Assembly (NCBI RefSeq): GCF_001499905.1
Contig: NZ_LQIS01000001.1
Location: 248,001 to 312,000, forward strand
Length of the DNA stretch: 64,000 bases
Direction of reading: 5' to 3'
From: Mycobacterium sp. GA-1285
GTDB lineage: Bacteria > Actinomycetota > Actinomycetes > Mycobacteriales > Mycobacteriaceae
This document shows positions 1 through 11,784 of the stretch, one piece after another. Position numbers and translations under genes: made by a program. Within the stretch, counting starts at the first letter, position 1; every line of letters starts with the position of its first letter. A model generated the notes under the pieces. That model was given only the letters and a program-made list of their open reading frames with translations. It searched no databases and was not told the DNA's origin.

Positions 1-165
1 ATGCAGCTGTCGTGGTCGGGAGGCCAGCAGCGCAGGTTCGAGGCGCTGCTGACGACACTGCGCGTCGTCGACCGCATCGTGCCGCGCGACGTCTGGCTTC
101 TCGGCTACCGGCTTTACCTGTGGGATATGCGGGCCCGGGCGCGCCGAGGCAGGCGAGTCGTGTGA
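1..165 (+). CDS. 3' end of an unidentified gene (partial)
   Basis: An open frame runs from the first base to a TGA at 163-165 and gives about 54 residues. The window happens to begin with ATG, but this is probably the interior of a longer gene. The visible tail has a hydrophobic/aromatic stretch ([12 protein letters not shown]) followed by an arginine-rich end ([11 protein letters not shown]), as at the cytosolic tail of a membrane-associated protein. I do not recognise the family. It ends one base before the 3' end of the opposing tRNA-Val gene, so the two are convergent. Confidence 0.5.
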   Translation: MQLSWSGGQQRRFEALLTTLRVVDRIVPRDVWLLGYRLYLWDMRARARRGRRVV

Positions 166-166
166 G

Positions 167-238
167 TGGGCGCGGACGGTATCGAACCGCCGACCGCTGG
201 TGTGTAAAACCAGAGCTCTACCACTGAGCTACGCGCCC
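167..238 (-). tRNA. tRNA-Val (anticodon TAC)
   Basis: The reverse complement folds as a full cloverleaf. The 7-bp acceptor stem is GGGCGCG/CGCGCCC, the D-arm GCTC/GAGC, the anticodon stem CTGGT/ACCAG with loop TTTACAC (anticodon TAC, reading GUA valine codons), and the T-arm GGCGG-TTCGATA-CCGTC. The discriminator base is A and no CCA is encoded. It lies between the partial gene at the left edge and ahpE, where M. tuberculosis also has a valine tRNA as far as I recall. Confidence 0.95.
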
Positions 239-282
239 CTGCAGGGCAAGCTACACGGCCATGACCTGCGACGAGAAATCCA

Positions 283-747
283 TCAGCCGTTGCGCAGCGC
301 CGCCAGCGCGTCGGTCCACAGCGCCTGATCGCGGGCCTCCCCCGGCTCCTTCATCTCGGCGAACCGGACGATCCCGCTGCGGTCGACGACGAACGTGCCG
401 CGGTTGGCGATACCCGCGGCCTGGTTGAACACCCCGTAGGCCATCGCGACCTCTCCGTGCGGCCAGAAATCCGACAGCACGGGAAACGTGAAGCCGCTCT
501 GCGTCGCCCAGATCTTGTGCGTCGGCGGCGGACCCACCGAGATCGCCAGCGTGGCGGTGTCTTCGTTCTCGTACTCGGGCAGCCGGTCGCGGATCTCGTC
601 GAGCTCACCCTGGCAGATGCCCGTGAACGCCAGCGGGAAGAACACCAGCAGGACGTTCTTGGAGCCCCGGTAACTGCTCAGCGTGACGGGCTGACCGTTC
701 TGGTCCTTGAGCGTGAAATCGGGCGCCTCTGCACCGACCTCGATCAC
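283..747 (-). CDS. ahpE: One-cysteine peroxiredoxin AhpE
   Basis: A 154-residue thioredoxin-fold peroxidase that reduces hydroperoxides and peroxynitrite in the cytosol. The peroxidatic cysteine is Cys45 in FTGICQGELDE, the same position as in M. tuberculosis AhpE (Rv2238c). No resolving cysteine follows, so an external thiol (mycothiol/mycoredoxin in this group) is expected to recycle it. The GTG at 745-747 is chosen because it starts the conserved VIEVGAEAPDF and gives the family length; the frame runs further upstream, but that part is antisense-like to the next gene. The start overlaps the stop of the DUF3052 gene by 4 bp (GTGA), so the pair is translationally coupled. Confidence 0.95.
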   Translation of the reverse strand: MIEVGAEAPDFTLKDQNGQPVTLSSYRGSKNVLLVFFPLAFTGICQGELDEIRDRLPEYENEDTATLAISVGPPPTHKIWATQSGFTFPVLSDFWPHGEVAMAYGVFNQAAGIANRGTFVVDRSGIVRFAEMKEPGEARDQALWTDALAALRNG

Positions 748-1172
748 GCGCGCCTCCCCGCTGCCTTCGACTTCGGCTGCACCAGCCGGGTGCCGATCCA
801 GTCGCCGAGGTTGGCCGACGACGTCTGCATCAGCCCGGCGGTGGGCGCCGACTCGGCGATCTCGGCCGGCTGGACGTGCCCGGGTTTGCCGGTCTTGGGC
901 GTGACGACCCAGATGACGCCGTCGTCGGCGAGCGGGGTGATGGCGTCCATCAGCGCATCCACGAGGTCCCCGTCGTCGTCTCGCCACCACAGCAGCACCA
1001 CGTCGATGACCTCGTCGGCATCCTCGTCGAGCAGCTCACCACCGCACGCTTCCTCGATGTCGGCTCGGATGTCGTCGTCGACGTCCTCGTCCCAGCCCAG
1101 TTCCTGTACAACCTGATCTTTTTGGATGCCCAGTCTGCGGGCGTAGTTCGGGGCGTCATCCGCCGCGACCAC
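744..1172 (-). CDS. DUF3052 family protein (Rv2239c-like)
   Basis: A 142-residue acidic cytosolic protein, orthologous by content and position to Rv2239c. It begins MVAADDAPNYARRLGIQKDQ, has a very acidic patch (WDEDVDDDIRADIEEA), then a WWRDDDGDLVDALMDAITPL segment and a WVVTPKTGKPGHVQPAEI core. The function is unknown. The GTG start is preceded by a strong Shine-Dalgarno AAGGAGG at 7-nt spacing. It is the first gene of a two-gene unit with ahpE (4-bp overlap), which hints at a redox-linked role but does not prove one. Confidence 0.9.
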   Translation of the reverse strand: MVAADDAPNYARRLGIQKDQVVQELGWDEDVDDDIRADIEEACGGELLDEDADEVIDVVLLWWRDDDGDLVDALMDAITPLADDGVIWVVTPKTGKPGHVQPAEIAESAPTAGLMQTSSANLGDWIGTRLVQPKSKAAGRRA

Positions 1173-1307
1173 GGTCGGTCCTCCTTCAGCCGGCTCGGGC
1201 GCACGTTGCGCTCGGCATCTCCTAGGCGATTGCCTTGCGCCCTATCGTCGCACGAAGCAGTGCACCCGCACGTGACCGGCAGCAAGGTTGGTCAAATATC
1301 CGCTCGG

Positions 1308-1883
1308 TCAGTACGCGGCATCGCAGAGGTTGAGCGCGGTGGTCTTGGTGTCGTTGAGCCGGGTGATCGCGGCGTTGAACTCGTCGGGCCCGTAGTTGCC
1401 GGCGATTGCGGTGGCCACGTCCCTGGCGGCGCCGACCCAACCGTTGAGCGCGTCCCTGAGCTCAGGGCCCAAGGGGTCGGCGATGCTGCGCGCGACCATG
1501 TCGGCGCTGTGGTTCAGGGCGTCGATCGCGGGCCTGGCTTTGGCGGGCACGTCGCTGCCGCTCCGGTTGAACGCATCGACGTAGTCGTTGACGGCGGTGA
1601 TCGCGTCGACGCTGGTGGAACTCAACGTCTCGCACGACGAGTGGATCGCCTCCCGGGTGATCGAGGCCTGCCGTGTCGACTCCCTGGCGCTGGAACTGGC
1701 CGCCGACTCCGCCAGGGACGCCGACACCGACGCCCGGTACACCGGCGCCTCGCTCGCGTCGACCTGTGCGGAACCCCCGGTGACGCTGCTACAACCGACG
1801 ACGACCATGGCGGCGGCGGCCGATATGCCGACCACGAATGCGCCGATCCGCAGCGGTTTCTGCACCAGCGCACCGATGACCAC
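1308..1883 (-). CDS. Secreted lipoprotein (Rv2240c-like)
   Basis: A 191-residue predicted lipoprotein. The hydrophobic signal segment (residues about 11-30) ends in a lipobox VVVG-C with the lipidated cysteine at 31. The mature part is Ala/Ser-rich and probably helical, with two further cysteines (one in SSCETLSS, one near the C terminus in NLCDAAY) that could pair outside the membrane. I recognise no catalytic motif. It is transcribed away from aceE; the 176-bp gap between the two starts must hold both promoters. In M. tuberculosis the equivalent position is Rv2240c. The exact start is uncertain because several GTG codons lie near the N terminus. Confidence 0.8.
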   Translation of the reverse strand: MVIGALVQKPLRIGAFVVGISAAAAMVVVGCSSVTGGSAQVDASEAPVYRASVSASLAESAASSSARESTRQASITREAIHSSCETLSSTSVDAITAVNDYVDAFNRSGSDVPAKARPAIDALNHSADMVARSIADPLGPELRDALNGWVGAARDVATAIAGNYGPDEFNAAITRLNDTKTTALNLCDAAY

Positions 1884-2059
1884 GGCTGCAGACGTTACCG
1901 GTTCGGTGCGGCGATCGCCGGTTCATTCCAGTCGGCGACCCCACTGGTGCGTGTTGGGGCAGGATGGGAGAAGGATGTGACCCGTCGCTCACGGTTCGAG
2001 CGCAGAAAACATCTGCGCGAGGAGCGTGGGCACCCGAACCGCCTACCAAGGAGCGGAAG

Positions 2060-4849
<2,790 letters not shown>

Positions 4850-4911
4850 CGCGGGTCGGTCATGCCGCGAACGGCAGCCCGCGCTTGGAGGTTTCCTCTA
4901 TAGCGGTGGCG

Positions 4912-4917
4912 TAGCCT
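4912..4917 (+). promoter_or_regulatory. Candidate leaderless promoter (-10) of mabR
   Basis: TAGCCT lies exactly 6 nt before the GTG start of mabR with no ribosome-binding site between, the usual layout of a mycobacterial leaderless transcript. An inverted repeat CCTCTA (4895-4900) / TAGAGG (4919-4924) brackets this -10 and could be an autoregulatory site. This was inferred from spacing and consensus only. Confidence 0.45.
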
Positions 4918-4923
4918 TTAGAG

Positions 4924-6213
4924 GTGCCTGACAACAGGTTCGTGCCTCCGAAGTCGACGGTCGAGGTTCTCGAGGCCGTTCCCGATTCGGTGCTGCGCCG
5001 GTTGCAGCAGTATTCGGGCCAGCTGGCCACCGAAGCGGTGCGTGCGATGGAGGAACGCCTGCCGTTCTTCGCCGAACTCGAGGCGTCGCAACGAGCCAGC
5101 GTGCAACTGGTCGTGCAGACCGCGGTGGTCAACTTCGTCGAGTGGATGCGCGACCCGCAGAGCAACGTCAGCTACACCGCACAGGCCTTCGAGGTGGTGC
5201 CGCAGGACCTGCGTCGGCGCATCGCTCTGCGGCAGTCGGTGGAGATGGTGCGCGTCACCATGGAGTTCTTCGAAGAGGTGGTTCCACTACTGGCCCGATC
5301 CGAGGAGCAGCTGACCGCGCTGACCGCAGGCATCCTGCGCTACAGCCGCGACCTCGCGTTCGCCGCGGCGAGCGCCTACGCCGACCAGGCCGAGGCGCGC
5401 GGCGCGTGGGACACCCGAATGGAGGCCAACGTCGTCGACGCGGTGGTGCGCGGCGACGTCGGCCCGGAGCTGCAGTCCCAGGCCGCGGCGCTGAACTGGG
5501 ACGCCACCGCACCGGCGACCGTCATCGTCGGGCTTCCTCGGCCCGACCGGATCGATCTTGCCAGCGACGACGTCCACGACGTCGTGCGGCGCAACGGCCG
5601 GGCTGCGCTGTCTGACGTGCACGGGACCTGGTTGGTCGCGATCGTCTCGGGTGCACTGGCCCCGACCGACAGGTTCCTCGCCGACATGATGTCGGTGTTC
5701 GCCGATGGTCCCGTCGTAGTAGGCCCCACCGCAACCACGCTGGCGAGCGCGCACCGAAGCGCGACCGAGGCCATCGCCGGCATGAACGCCGTTGCGGGCT
5801 GGTCGGGCGCGCCGCGGCCGGTGTCGGCGCGCGAACTACTCCCCGAACGCGCACTGCTGGGCGATGTGTCGGCGATCGCGGCGCTGGAGACCGAGGTGAT
5901 GCGGCCACTGGCCGACGCGGGCCCGGCGTTGACCGAGACCTTGGACGCATACCTCGACTCCGGCGGCGCGATCGAGGCCTGTGCACGCAAATTGTTCGTT
6001 CATCCAAATACCGTCCGGTACCGCCTGAGACGAATCGCCGACTTCACCGGGCGCGACCCCACGCTGCCGCGCGACGCCTATGTGCTGCGGGTGGCCGTCA
6101 CCGTCGGCCGACTGGGCCGTCACCCATACCAAACGAGCACAGTAAACATTATCGATCCGGCCCGGTCGGCGCTGCGACCAGCAGCGCTCAACTCCCAGCT
6201 CGACAGGGCGTAG
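4924..6213 (+). CDS. mabR: PucR-type regulator of mycolic acid genes MabR
   Basis: A 429-residue cytosolic DNA-binding regulator, matching Rv2242/MabR, which is known to control the fabD-acpM-kasA-kasB-accD6 operon. The C terminus carries the PucR-type helix-turn-helix (ACARKLFVHPNTVRYRLRRI, about residues 350-372). The long N-terminal part (helical, residues 1-160) and the middle region probably sense a ligand; long-chain acyl-CoAs have been proposed. The GTG start is probably leaderless. The gene ends 184 bp before fabD, and a perfect 8-bp inverted repeat (6252-6272) in that gap is the likely binding site. Confidence 0.92.
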   Translation: MPDNRFVPPKSTVEVLEAVPDSVLRRLQQYSGQLATEAVRAMEERLPFFAELEASQRASVQLVVQTAVVNFVEWMRDPQSNVSYTAQAFEVVPQDLRRRIALRQSVEMVRVTMEFFEEVVPLLARSEEQLTALTAGILRYSRDLAFAAASAYADQAEARGAWDTRMEANVVDAVVRGDVGPELQSQAAALNWDATAPATVIVGLPRPDRIDLASDDVHDVVRRNGRAALSDVHGTWLVAIVSGALAPTDRFLADMMSVFADGPVVVGPTATTLASAHRSATEAIAGMNAVAGWSGAPRPVSARELLPERALLGDVSAIAALETEVMRPLADAGPALTETLDAYLDSGGAIEACARKLFVHPNTVRYRLRRIADFTGRDPTLPRDAYVLRVAVTVGRLGRHPYQTSTVNIIDPARSALRPAALNSQLDRA

Positions 6214-6251
6214 ATCGCGGGCAGATTTCAGTAGAGTCGCATCACAGACGA

Positions 6252-6293
6252 TTTTGTGGGGTCTCCACAAAAACCTAAGACGAGGTTCATAAT
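6252..6293 (+). promoter_or_regulatory. fasII operon promoter region with MabR operator
   Basis: A perfect inverted repeat TTTTGTGG-ggtct-CCACAAAA spans 6252-6272. It fits the TTTTGT...ACAAAA type of site reported for MabR. A possible -10 hexamer CATAAT follows at 6288-6293, which would place the dyad over the -35 region, a position from which a regulator could act on polymerase directly. The gap is otherwise free of genes. The palindrome is directly visible; the link to MabR rests on published work on the family and on position. Confidence 0.7.
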
Positions 6294-6337
6294 CTCTTAC
6301 ACCGCGCGAACCCGTCTTCACAGTGTTCTCTTAATGT

Positions 6338-6397
6338 GTGCCTCGTAATGATGTGCCTCGTAATGATGTGCCTCGTAATGATGTGTCTCATGAAGCC
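6338..6397 (+). repeat. 15-bp tandem repeat at the 5' end of fabD
   Basis: Three exact copies of GTGCCTCGTAATGAT lie at 6338-6352, 6353-6367 and 6368-6382, followed by a degenerate fourth unit GTGTCTCATGAAGCC (6383-6397). Because the unit is 15 bp, each copy places an in-frame GTG ahead of the conserved FabD start and would encode MPRND repeats if translated. The units also carry ATG codons in another frame. No Shine-Dalgarno is visible before the first unit. Confidence 0.9.
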
Positions 6398-7309
6398 GTG
6401 CTTGCGCTTCTCGCCCCCGGACAGGGCTCCCAGACACCGGGCATGCTCACCGCATGGCTGGAGCTGCCCGGCGCCGCCGAGCGGCTCGCCGGATGGTCCG
6501 AGATCAGCGGGCTGGATCTGACTCAGCTGGGCACCACCGCTTCCGCAGAGGAGATCACCGACACCGCGGTGACCCAGCCGCTCGTCGTCGCGGCCACGCT
6601 GCTGGCCCATGAGGAACTGACTCGGCGCGGCCTGATCGCCGACAAGACGACCGTGGTCGCTGGCCATTCCGTCGGTGAGATCGCGGCCTACGCGATCGCC
6701 GGAGTGATCTCCGCCGACGATGCCGTCAAGCTGGCGGCCACCCGCGGCGCCGAGATGGCCAAGGCGTGCGCGGTCGAGCCCACCGGCATGGCCGCCGTGC
6801 TCGGCGGCGAGGAAGCCGATGTGCTCGCCCGCCTCGAGGCGCTCGACCTGGTCCCGGCCAACCGCAACGCGGCGGGACAGATCGTCGCCGCCGGTGCGAT
6901 CGCCGCACTGGACAAGCTGGTCGAGGACCCCCCGGAGAAGGCGCGGGTGCGCAAGCTGGCGACCGCCGGCGCCTTCCACACCCACTACATGGAATCGGCC
7001 CTCGACGGTTACGCCGCCGCGGCCGAGGGTGTAACGAGCGCCGAGCCGAACACGACGCTACTGTCGAACGCGGACGGCCAGCCGGTGGATTCGGCTGCCG
7101 ACGCCATGAGCAAGCTGGTTGCCCAGATGACGCGCCCGGTGCGCTGGGATCTGTGCACCGAGACGATGCGCCGGCTCGATGTGACCGCGATCGTCGAGTT
7201 CCCGCCCGCCGGGACGCTCGCGGGCATTGCGAAGAGAGAACTTCGGGGGGTGCCGACGCACGCCGTCAAGTCCCCCGCTGACCTGGACGGGCTCGCCGAA
7301 CTCGCATAA
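6398..7309 (+). CDS. fabD: Malonyl-CoA:ACP transacylase FabD
   Basis: A 303-residue FAS-II enzyme that transfers malonyl from CoA to AcpM to supply extender units to KasA/KasB. The nucleophile is in GHSVGE (Ser91) and the catalytic histidine in GAFHTHY (His194). Starting at the GTG at 6398 makes these numbers agree with M. tuberculosis FabD (302 residues, starting directly before ALLAPGQGSQ), which is why I chose this start. Frame-compatible GTGs lie upstream at 6338, 6353, 6368 and 6383 inside the 15-bp repeats and could add 5-20 residues. It is the first gene of the fabD-acpM-kasA-kasB-accD6 operon. Confidence 0.93.
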   Translation: MLALLAPGQGSQTPGMLTAWLELPGAAERLAGWSEISGLDLTQLGTTASAEEITDTAVTQPLVVAATLLAHEELTRRGLIADKTTVVAGHSVGEIAAYAIAGVISADDAVKLAATRGAEMAKACAVEPTGMAAVLGGEEADVLARLEALDLVPANRNAAGQIVAAGAIAALDKLVEDPPEKARVRKLATAGAFHTHYMESALDGYAAAAEGVTSAEPNTTLLSNADGQPVDSAADAMSKLVAQMTRPVRWDLCTETMRRLDVTAIVEFPPAGTLAGIAKRELRGVPTHAVKSPADLDGLAELA

Positions 7310-7384
7310 GCAGCCTGAGCCAGACACAACCACATAACGATCGTCATTCCCATCAAGTAACACCACTGAATAGAAGGAGCCACC

Positions 7385-7687
7385 GTGCCCGCCAGTCAGG
7401 ATGAAATCATCGCCGGTCTCGCCGAGATCATCGAAGAGGTGACCGGTATCGAGCCTTCCGAGGTCACCCCCGAGAAGAGCTTCGTCGACGACCTGGACAT
7501 CGACTCGCTGTCGATGGTCGAGATCGCCGTGCAGACCGAGGACAAGTACGGCGTGAAGATCCCCGACGAGGACCTTGCCGGTCTTCGCACCGTCGGTGAC
7601 GTCGTCACCTACATCCAGAAGCTCGAGGAAGAGAACCCCGAAGCGGCAGCGGCCATCCGCGCGCAGATCGAAGCCGATCGGGCATGA
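7385..7687 (+). CDS. acpM: Meromycolate extension acyl carrier protein AcpM
   Basis: A 100-residue acidic carrier protein that holds growing meromycolate chains on a phosphopantetheine arm attached to Ser41 ([12 protein letters not shown]). The GTG start has a strong AGAAGGAG site. The protein ends soon after [19 protein letters not shown], lacking most of the roughly 15-residue extra tail of M. tuberculosis AcpM (115 residues); this short form is what I associate with fast-growing mycobacteria. The stop overlaps the kasA start by 4 bp (ATGA), coupling carrier and synthase translation. Confidence 0.97.
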   Translation: MPASQDEIIAGLAEIIEEVTGIEPSEVTPEKSFVDDLDIDSLSMVEIAVQTEDKYGVKIPDEDLAGLRTVGDVVTYIQKLEEENPEAAAAIRAQIEADRA

Positions 7688-8934
7688 GTAGACCTTCCAC
7701 TGCTAACGGCGGTTTCCCCAACGTCGTCGTGACCGCCGTCACGGCGACCACGTCGATCGCGGCGGACATCGAGAGCACGTGGAAGGGGCTGCTGGCCGGC
7801 GAAAGCGGCATCCGCGTCCTCGAGGACGAGTTCGTCACCAAGTGGGACCTGCCGGTCCGCATCGGTGGTCACCTCGTCGACGCAATCGACGACCACATGA
7901 CGCGACTGGACATGCGACGGATGTCGTATGTCCAGCGCATGGCCAAGTATCTGTCTGGCCAGCTCTGGGAGACCGCGGGCACGCCCGAGGTGGATCCGGA
8001 TCGCTTCGCCGTGGTCGTCGGCACCGGTCTGGGTGGCGGCGAGAAGATCGTCGAGACCTACGACGCTATGAACGAAGGCGGCCCCCGCAAGGTGTCGCCA
8101 CTCGCGGTGCAGATGATCATGCCGAACGGTGCGGCCGCGGTGATCGGTCTGCAGCTGGGCGCGAGGGCCGGGGTCATCACCCCGGTCTCGGCCTGCTCAT
8201 CGGGTTCGGAGGCCATCGCCCACGGTTGGCGTCAGATCGTCATGGGTGACGCCGACATCGCGGTCGTGGGCGGCGTCGAGGGCGGAATCGAAGCGCTGCC
8301 GATCGCGGCGTTCTCGATGATGCGCGCGATGTCGACCAACAACGAGGATCCCGAGGGTGCCTCGCGGCCGTTCGACAAGAACCGCGACGGGTTCGTCTTC
8401 GGCGAGGCCGGAGCGCTCATGGTCATCGAGACCGAGGAGCACGCCAAGGCACGCGGCGCCCAGCCGCTGGCCCGTCTGATGGGTGCGGGCATCACGTCCG
8501 ATGCCTTCCACATGGTGGCGCCTGCGTCCGACGGTCTTCGCGCCGGCCAGGCGATGAAGCGTGCGATGGAGACTGCGGGCCTGGAGCCCAAGGACATCCA
8601 GCACGTCAACGCCCACGCCACGGCCACGTCCATCGGTGACGTCGCCGAGGCCAACGCGATCCGGTCGGCCGGGGTGGAGCATGCGGCGGTCTACGCGCCG
8701 AAGTCGGCACTGGGCCACTCCATCGGAGCGGTCGGGGCGCTGGAATCGGCTCTGACCGTCCTCTCGCTGCGTGACGGCGTCATCCCGCCGACACTGAACT
8801 ACGAGACGCCCGATCCTGAAATCGATCTCGATGTCGTTGCAGGCGAGCCTCGTTACGGCGACTACCAGTACGCCATCAACAACTCGTTCGGCTTCGGCGG
8901 ACACAATGTCGCCCTGGCCTTCGGGCGCTACTGA
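7684..8934 (+). CDS. kasA: Beta-ketoacyl-ACP synthase KasA
   Basis: A 416-residue FAS-II condensing enzyme that extends acyl-AcpM by two carbons from malonyl-AcpM, making meromycolate precursors. The catalytic triad is Cys171 (PVSACSSGS), His311 ([10 protein letters not shown]) and His345 ([10 protein letters not shown]), numbered exactly as in M. tuberculosis KasA. The C terminus [19 protein letters not shown] is the usual thiolase-fold end. The ATG overlaps the acpM stop by 4 bp. KasA is the target of thiolactomycin-type inhibitors in the genus. Confidence 0.98.
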   Translation: MSRPSTANGGFPNVVVTAVTATTSIAADIESTWKGLLAGESGIRVLEDEFVTKWDLPVRIGGHLVDAIDDHMTRLDMRRMSYVQRMAKYLSGQLWETAGTPEVDPDRFAVVVGTGLGGGEKIVETYDAMNEGGPRKVSPLAVQMIMPNGAAAVIGLQLGARAGVITPVSACSSGSEAIAHGWRQIVMGDADIAVVGGVEGGIEALPIAAFSMMRAMSTNNEDPEGASRPFDKNRDGFVFGEAGALMVIETEEHAKARGAQPLARLMGAGITSDAFHMVAPASDGLRAGQAMKRAMETAGLEPKDIQHVNAHATATSIGDVAEANAIRSAGVEHAAVYAPKSALGHSIGAVGALESALTVLSLRDGVIPPTLNYETPDPEIDLDVVAGEPRYGDYQYAINNSFGFGGHNVALAFGRY

Positions 8935-8957
8935 GCGGAAGGAAGTCCTCAGCAGTA

Positions 8958-10220
8958 ATGGCAGGGTCAGCCTCACTTTCCACGGGGGACGGTTTCCCCA
9001 ACGTCGTCGTCACGGGCATCGCCATGACGACAGCCCTGGCCACCAGCGCGGACGACACGTGGAAGAAGCTGCTGGACGGCCAGAGCGGAATCCGCAAGCT
9101 CGAAGATCCGTTCGTCGAGGAGTATGACCTGCCGGTTCGTATCGGCGGGCATCTCCTCGAGGACTTCGACCACGAGTTGACACGCGTGGAACTGCGTCGG
9201 CTGTCGTATCTGCAGAAGATGTCAACGGTTCTGAGCCGGCGGGCCTGGGAGAGCGCGGGCACACCCGAGGTGGACCCCAAACGGCTGATGGTGTCGATCG
9301 GAACCGGCATGGGTTCGACCGAGGAGTTGGTGTTCAGCTACGACAACATGCGCTCCAAGGGTCTGAAGGCGGTTTCGCCACTGGCCGTGCAGATGTACAT
9401 GCCCAATGCCGCTGCTGCCGCTGTGGGATTGGAGCGGAAGGCGCGCGCCGGGGTGGTCACTCCGGTGTCGGCCTGCGCATCGGGTTCGGAGGGCATCGCG
9501 CACGCCTGGCGCAACATCGTGCTCGGTGAGGCCGACGTCGCGATCTGCGGCGGGGTGGAGACCAAGATCGAGGCGGTGCCGATCGCAGGCTTCGCCCAGA
9601 TGCGAATCGTCTTGTCCACCACCAACGATGATCCTGCGGGCGCATGCCGCCCGTTCGACAAGGACCGGAACGGGTTCGTGTTCGGCGAAGGAGGTGCGCT
9701 GATGATCATCGAGACCGAAGAGCACGCCAAGGCCCGCGGCGCGAACATCCTGGCGCGGATCATGGGGGCCAGCATCACCTCCGACGGCTACCACATCGTG
9801 GCGCCGGACCCGAACGGCGAGCAAGCCGGTCACGCGATGACGCGCGCCATTCAGCTCGCCGGGCTGTCGCCCACCGACATCGACCACGTCAACGCGCATG
9901 CCACCGGCACCAGCGTCGGCGACGTGGCCGAGGGCAAGGCGATCAACAACGCGATGGGCAGCCACAAGCCCGCGGTGTACGCACCCAAGGCGGCGCTCGG
10001 CCACTCGGTCGGCGCGGTCGGTGCCGTGGAGTCCATCCTGACCGTTATGGCGTTGCGCGAGGGCATTATTCCGCCGACGCTGAACTTGCGGAACCTCGAT
10101 CCGGACATCGATCTGGACGTGGTCGCCGGCGAACCGCGGTCGGGCAATTACCAGTACGCGATCAACAACTCGTTCGGATTCGGTGGGCACAACGTCGCGC
10201 TCGCTTTCGGGAAGTACTGA
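8958..10220 (+). CDS. kasB: Beta-ketoacyl-ACP synthase KasB
   Basis: A 420-residue paralogue of KasA that performs the last elongation steps to full-length meromycolates. The triad is Cys173 (PVSACASGS), His313 ([10 protein letters not shown]) and His347 ([10 protein letters not shown]). It starts 23 bp after kasA. KasB of M. tuberculosis is annotated about 18 residues longer at the N terminus; here the ATG at 8958 is the first plausible start. The two synthases are alike over their whole length, so the pair is a tandem gene duplication conserved across mycobacteria. Confidence 0.97.
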   Translation: MAGSASLSTGDGFPNVVVTGIAMTTALATSADDTWKKLLDGQSGIRKLEDPFVEEYDLPVRIGGHLLEDFDHELTRVELRRLSYLQKMSTVLSRRAWESAGTPEVDPKRLMVSIGTGMGSTEELVFSYDNMRSKGLKAVSPLAVQMYMPNAAAAAVGLERKARAGVVTPVSACASGSEGIAHAWRNIVLGEADVAICGGVETKIEAVPIAGFAQMRIVLSTTNDDPAGACRPFDKDRNGFVFGEGGALMIIETEEHAKARGANILARIMGASITSDGYHIVAPDPNGEQAGHAMTRAIQLAGLSPTDIDHVNAHATGTSVGDVAEGKAINNAMGSHKPAVYAPKAALGHSVGAVGAVESILTVMALREGIIPPTLNLRNLDPDIDLDVVAGEPRSGNYQYAINNSFGFGGHNVALAFGKY

Positions 10221-10258
10221 CACTCCCCCGGAATCCCAGCGGCTACAGGAGGTATTGA

Positions 10259-11683
10259 ATGACGACCTTGGCGCCCGAGACAGTCGGCGAATCGCTCGAC
10301 CCTCGTGACCCCTTGCTGCGTCTGAGCACCTTCTTCGACGACGGCAGTGTCGAATTGCTGCACGAGCGCGACCGTTCGGGCGTCCTCGCGGCCGCCGGCA
10401 CCGTCAACGGGTCGCGCACCATCGCGTTCTGCACGGACGGCACCGTCATGGGCGGCGCCATGGGCGTCGAAGGATGTGCGCATATCGTCGACGCCTACGA
10501 CCAGGCCATCGAGGAGCAGAGCCCGATCGTGGGCATCTGGCACTCGGGGGGTGCGCGGCTCGCCGAGGGCGTCAAGGCGCTGCACGCGGTCGGCCTGGTG
10601 TTCGAGGCGATGATCCGGGCGTCCGGTTACATCCCGCAGATCTCCGTCGTCGTCGGTTTCGCCGCGGGCGGCGCGGCGTACGGGCCCGCCCTCACCGACG
10701 TGATCGTGATGGCACCCGAAAGCCGGGTGTTCGTCACCGGACCCGACGTCGTGCGCAGCGTCACCGGCGAGGACGTCGACATGGCGAGCCTGGGCGGTCC
10801 GGACACCCACCACAAGAAGTCCGGCGTGTGCCACATCGTCGCTGACGACGAGCTCGACGCATATGAGCGGGGCCGCCGGTTGGTTGGATTGTTCTGCCAG
10901 CAGGGACATTTCGACCGTGCCAAGGCCGAAGCGGGTGACACCGACCTGCACGCGCTGCTTCCGGAGTCGGCGCGGCGCGCATACGACGTGCATCCACTCG
11001 TCGAGGCGTTGTTGGACGAGGGTGTTCCGTTTGACGAGTTCCAGGCCAAGTGGGCCCCGTCGATCGTCATCGGTCTCGGCCGGTTGTCCGGGCGCTCCGT
11101 CGGCGTGATCGCCAACAACCCGCTGCGACTCGGCGGCTGCCTGAACTCCGAAAGTGCCGAGAAGGCGGCGCGATTCGTGCGTCTATGCGACGCGTTCGGG
11201 ATTCCGATCATCAACGTCGTCGACGTTCCCGGTTACCTGCCCGGCGTGGATCAGGAGTGGGGCGGCGTCGTGCGGCGCGGAGCAAAGCTGCTGCACGCGT
11301 TCGGTGAGTGCTCGGTCCCGCGGGTCACGCTGGTGACGCGGAAGATCTACGGCGGCGCCTACATCGCGATGAACTCGCGCTCGCTGGGTGCGACGAAGGT
11401 CTACGCCTGGCCGGACGCCGAGGTCGCGGTCATGGGCGCCAAGGCCGCGGTCGGCATCCTGCACAAGAAGAAGTTGGCCGCCGTGGAGGATGCCGCCGAG
11501 CGCGATGCGCTGCACGAGCAGTTGGCCGTCGAACACGAGAAGATCGCGGGCGGAGTCGATTCCGCGATCGACATCGGCGTCGTCGACGAAAAGATCGACC
11601 CGGCGCACACCCGCAGCAAGCTGACGCAGGCGCTGGCGGAGGCCCCGGCACGCCGCGGCCGGCACAAGAACATCCCGCTGTAA
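10259..11683 (+). CDS. accD6: Acyl-CoA carboxylase beta subunit AccD6
   Basis: A 474-residue carboxyltransferase that, with the biotinylated AccA3 subunit encoded elsewhere, converts acetyl-CoA to malonyl-CoA for FAS-I and FAS-II. Both crotonase-like halves are visible. The N-terminal half has the glycine-rich oxyanion segment VVGFAAGGAAYGPAL (about residues 131-145) and the C-terminal half has GAKLLHAFGE and KIYGGAYIAMNS. The start has a very good site (CAGGAGGTATTGA-ATG). It closes the fasII operon, as in Rv2243-Rv2247, so malonyl-CoA supply and use are co-regulated by MabR. Confidence 0.97.
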   Translation: MTTLAPETVGESLDPRDPLLRLSTFFDDGSVELLHERDRSGVLAAAGTVNGSRTIAFCTDGTVMGGAMGVEGCAHIVDAYDQAIEEQSPIVGIWHSGGARLAEGVKALHAVGLVFEAMIRASGYIPQISVVVGFAAGGAAYGPALTDVIVMAPESRVFVTGPDVVRSVTGEDVDMASLGGPDTHHKKSGVCHIVADDELDAYERGRRLVGLFCQQGHFDRAKAEAGDTDLHALLPESARRAYDVHPLVEALLDEGVPFDEFQAKWAPSIVIGLGRLSGRSVGVIANNPLRLGGCLNSESAEKAARFVRLCDAFGIPIINVVDVPGYLPGVDQEWGGVVRRGAKLLHAFGECSVPRVTLVTRKIYGGAYIAMNSRSLGATKVYAWPDAEVAVMGAKAAVGILHKKKLAAVEDAAERDALHEQLAVEHEKIAGGVDSAIDIGVVDEKIDPAHTRSKLTQALAEAPARRGRHKNIPL

Positions 11684-11743
11684 CCTTTCGGCGCTCGAAC
11701 CTTCGGCGCCGAAACGGACGCTTCGGCGGTAATGCGCGCGTGG

Positions 11744-11763
11744 GACCGACCATTTCGTCGGTC
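11744..11763. terminator. Hairpin between convergent accD6 and glpD
   Basis: GACCGAC-catttc-GTCGGTC is a perfect 7-bp stem with a 6-nt loop lying 61 bp after accD6 and 21 bp after the end of convergent glpD. There is no T-run, which is common for mycobacterial terminators. It could serve both directions. Confidence 0.45.
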
Positions 11764-11784
11764 TCGGCGGAAGCGGCGCGGCCG

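Noticed and set aside
6338..6397. Short repeats considered as a CRISPR remnant
   Set aside because: The copies are directly adjacent with no spacers.
6336..6521. Alternative frame across the 15-bp repeats (MCLVMMCLVMM)
   Set aside because: It is in the wrong frame for FabD and has no ribosome site; it is a by-product of the repeat.
7684..10220. kasA/kasB similarity as an assembly duplication
   Set aside because: The two differ throughout in sequence and the pair is conserved in mycobacteria as distinct genes.
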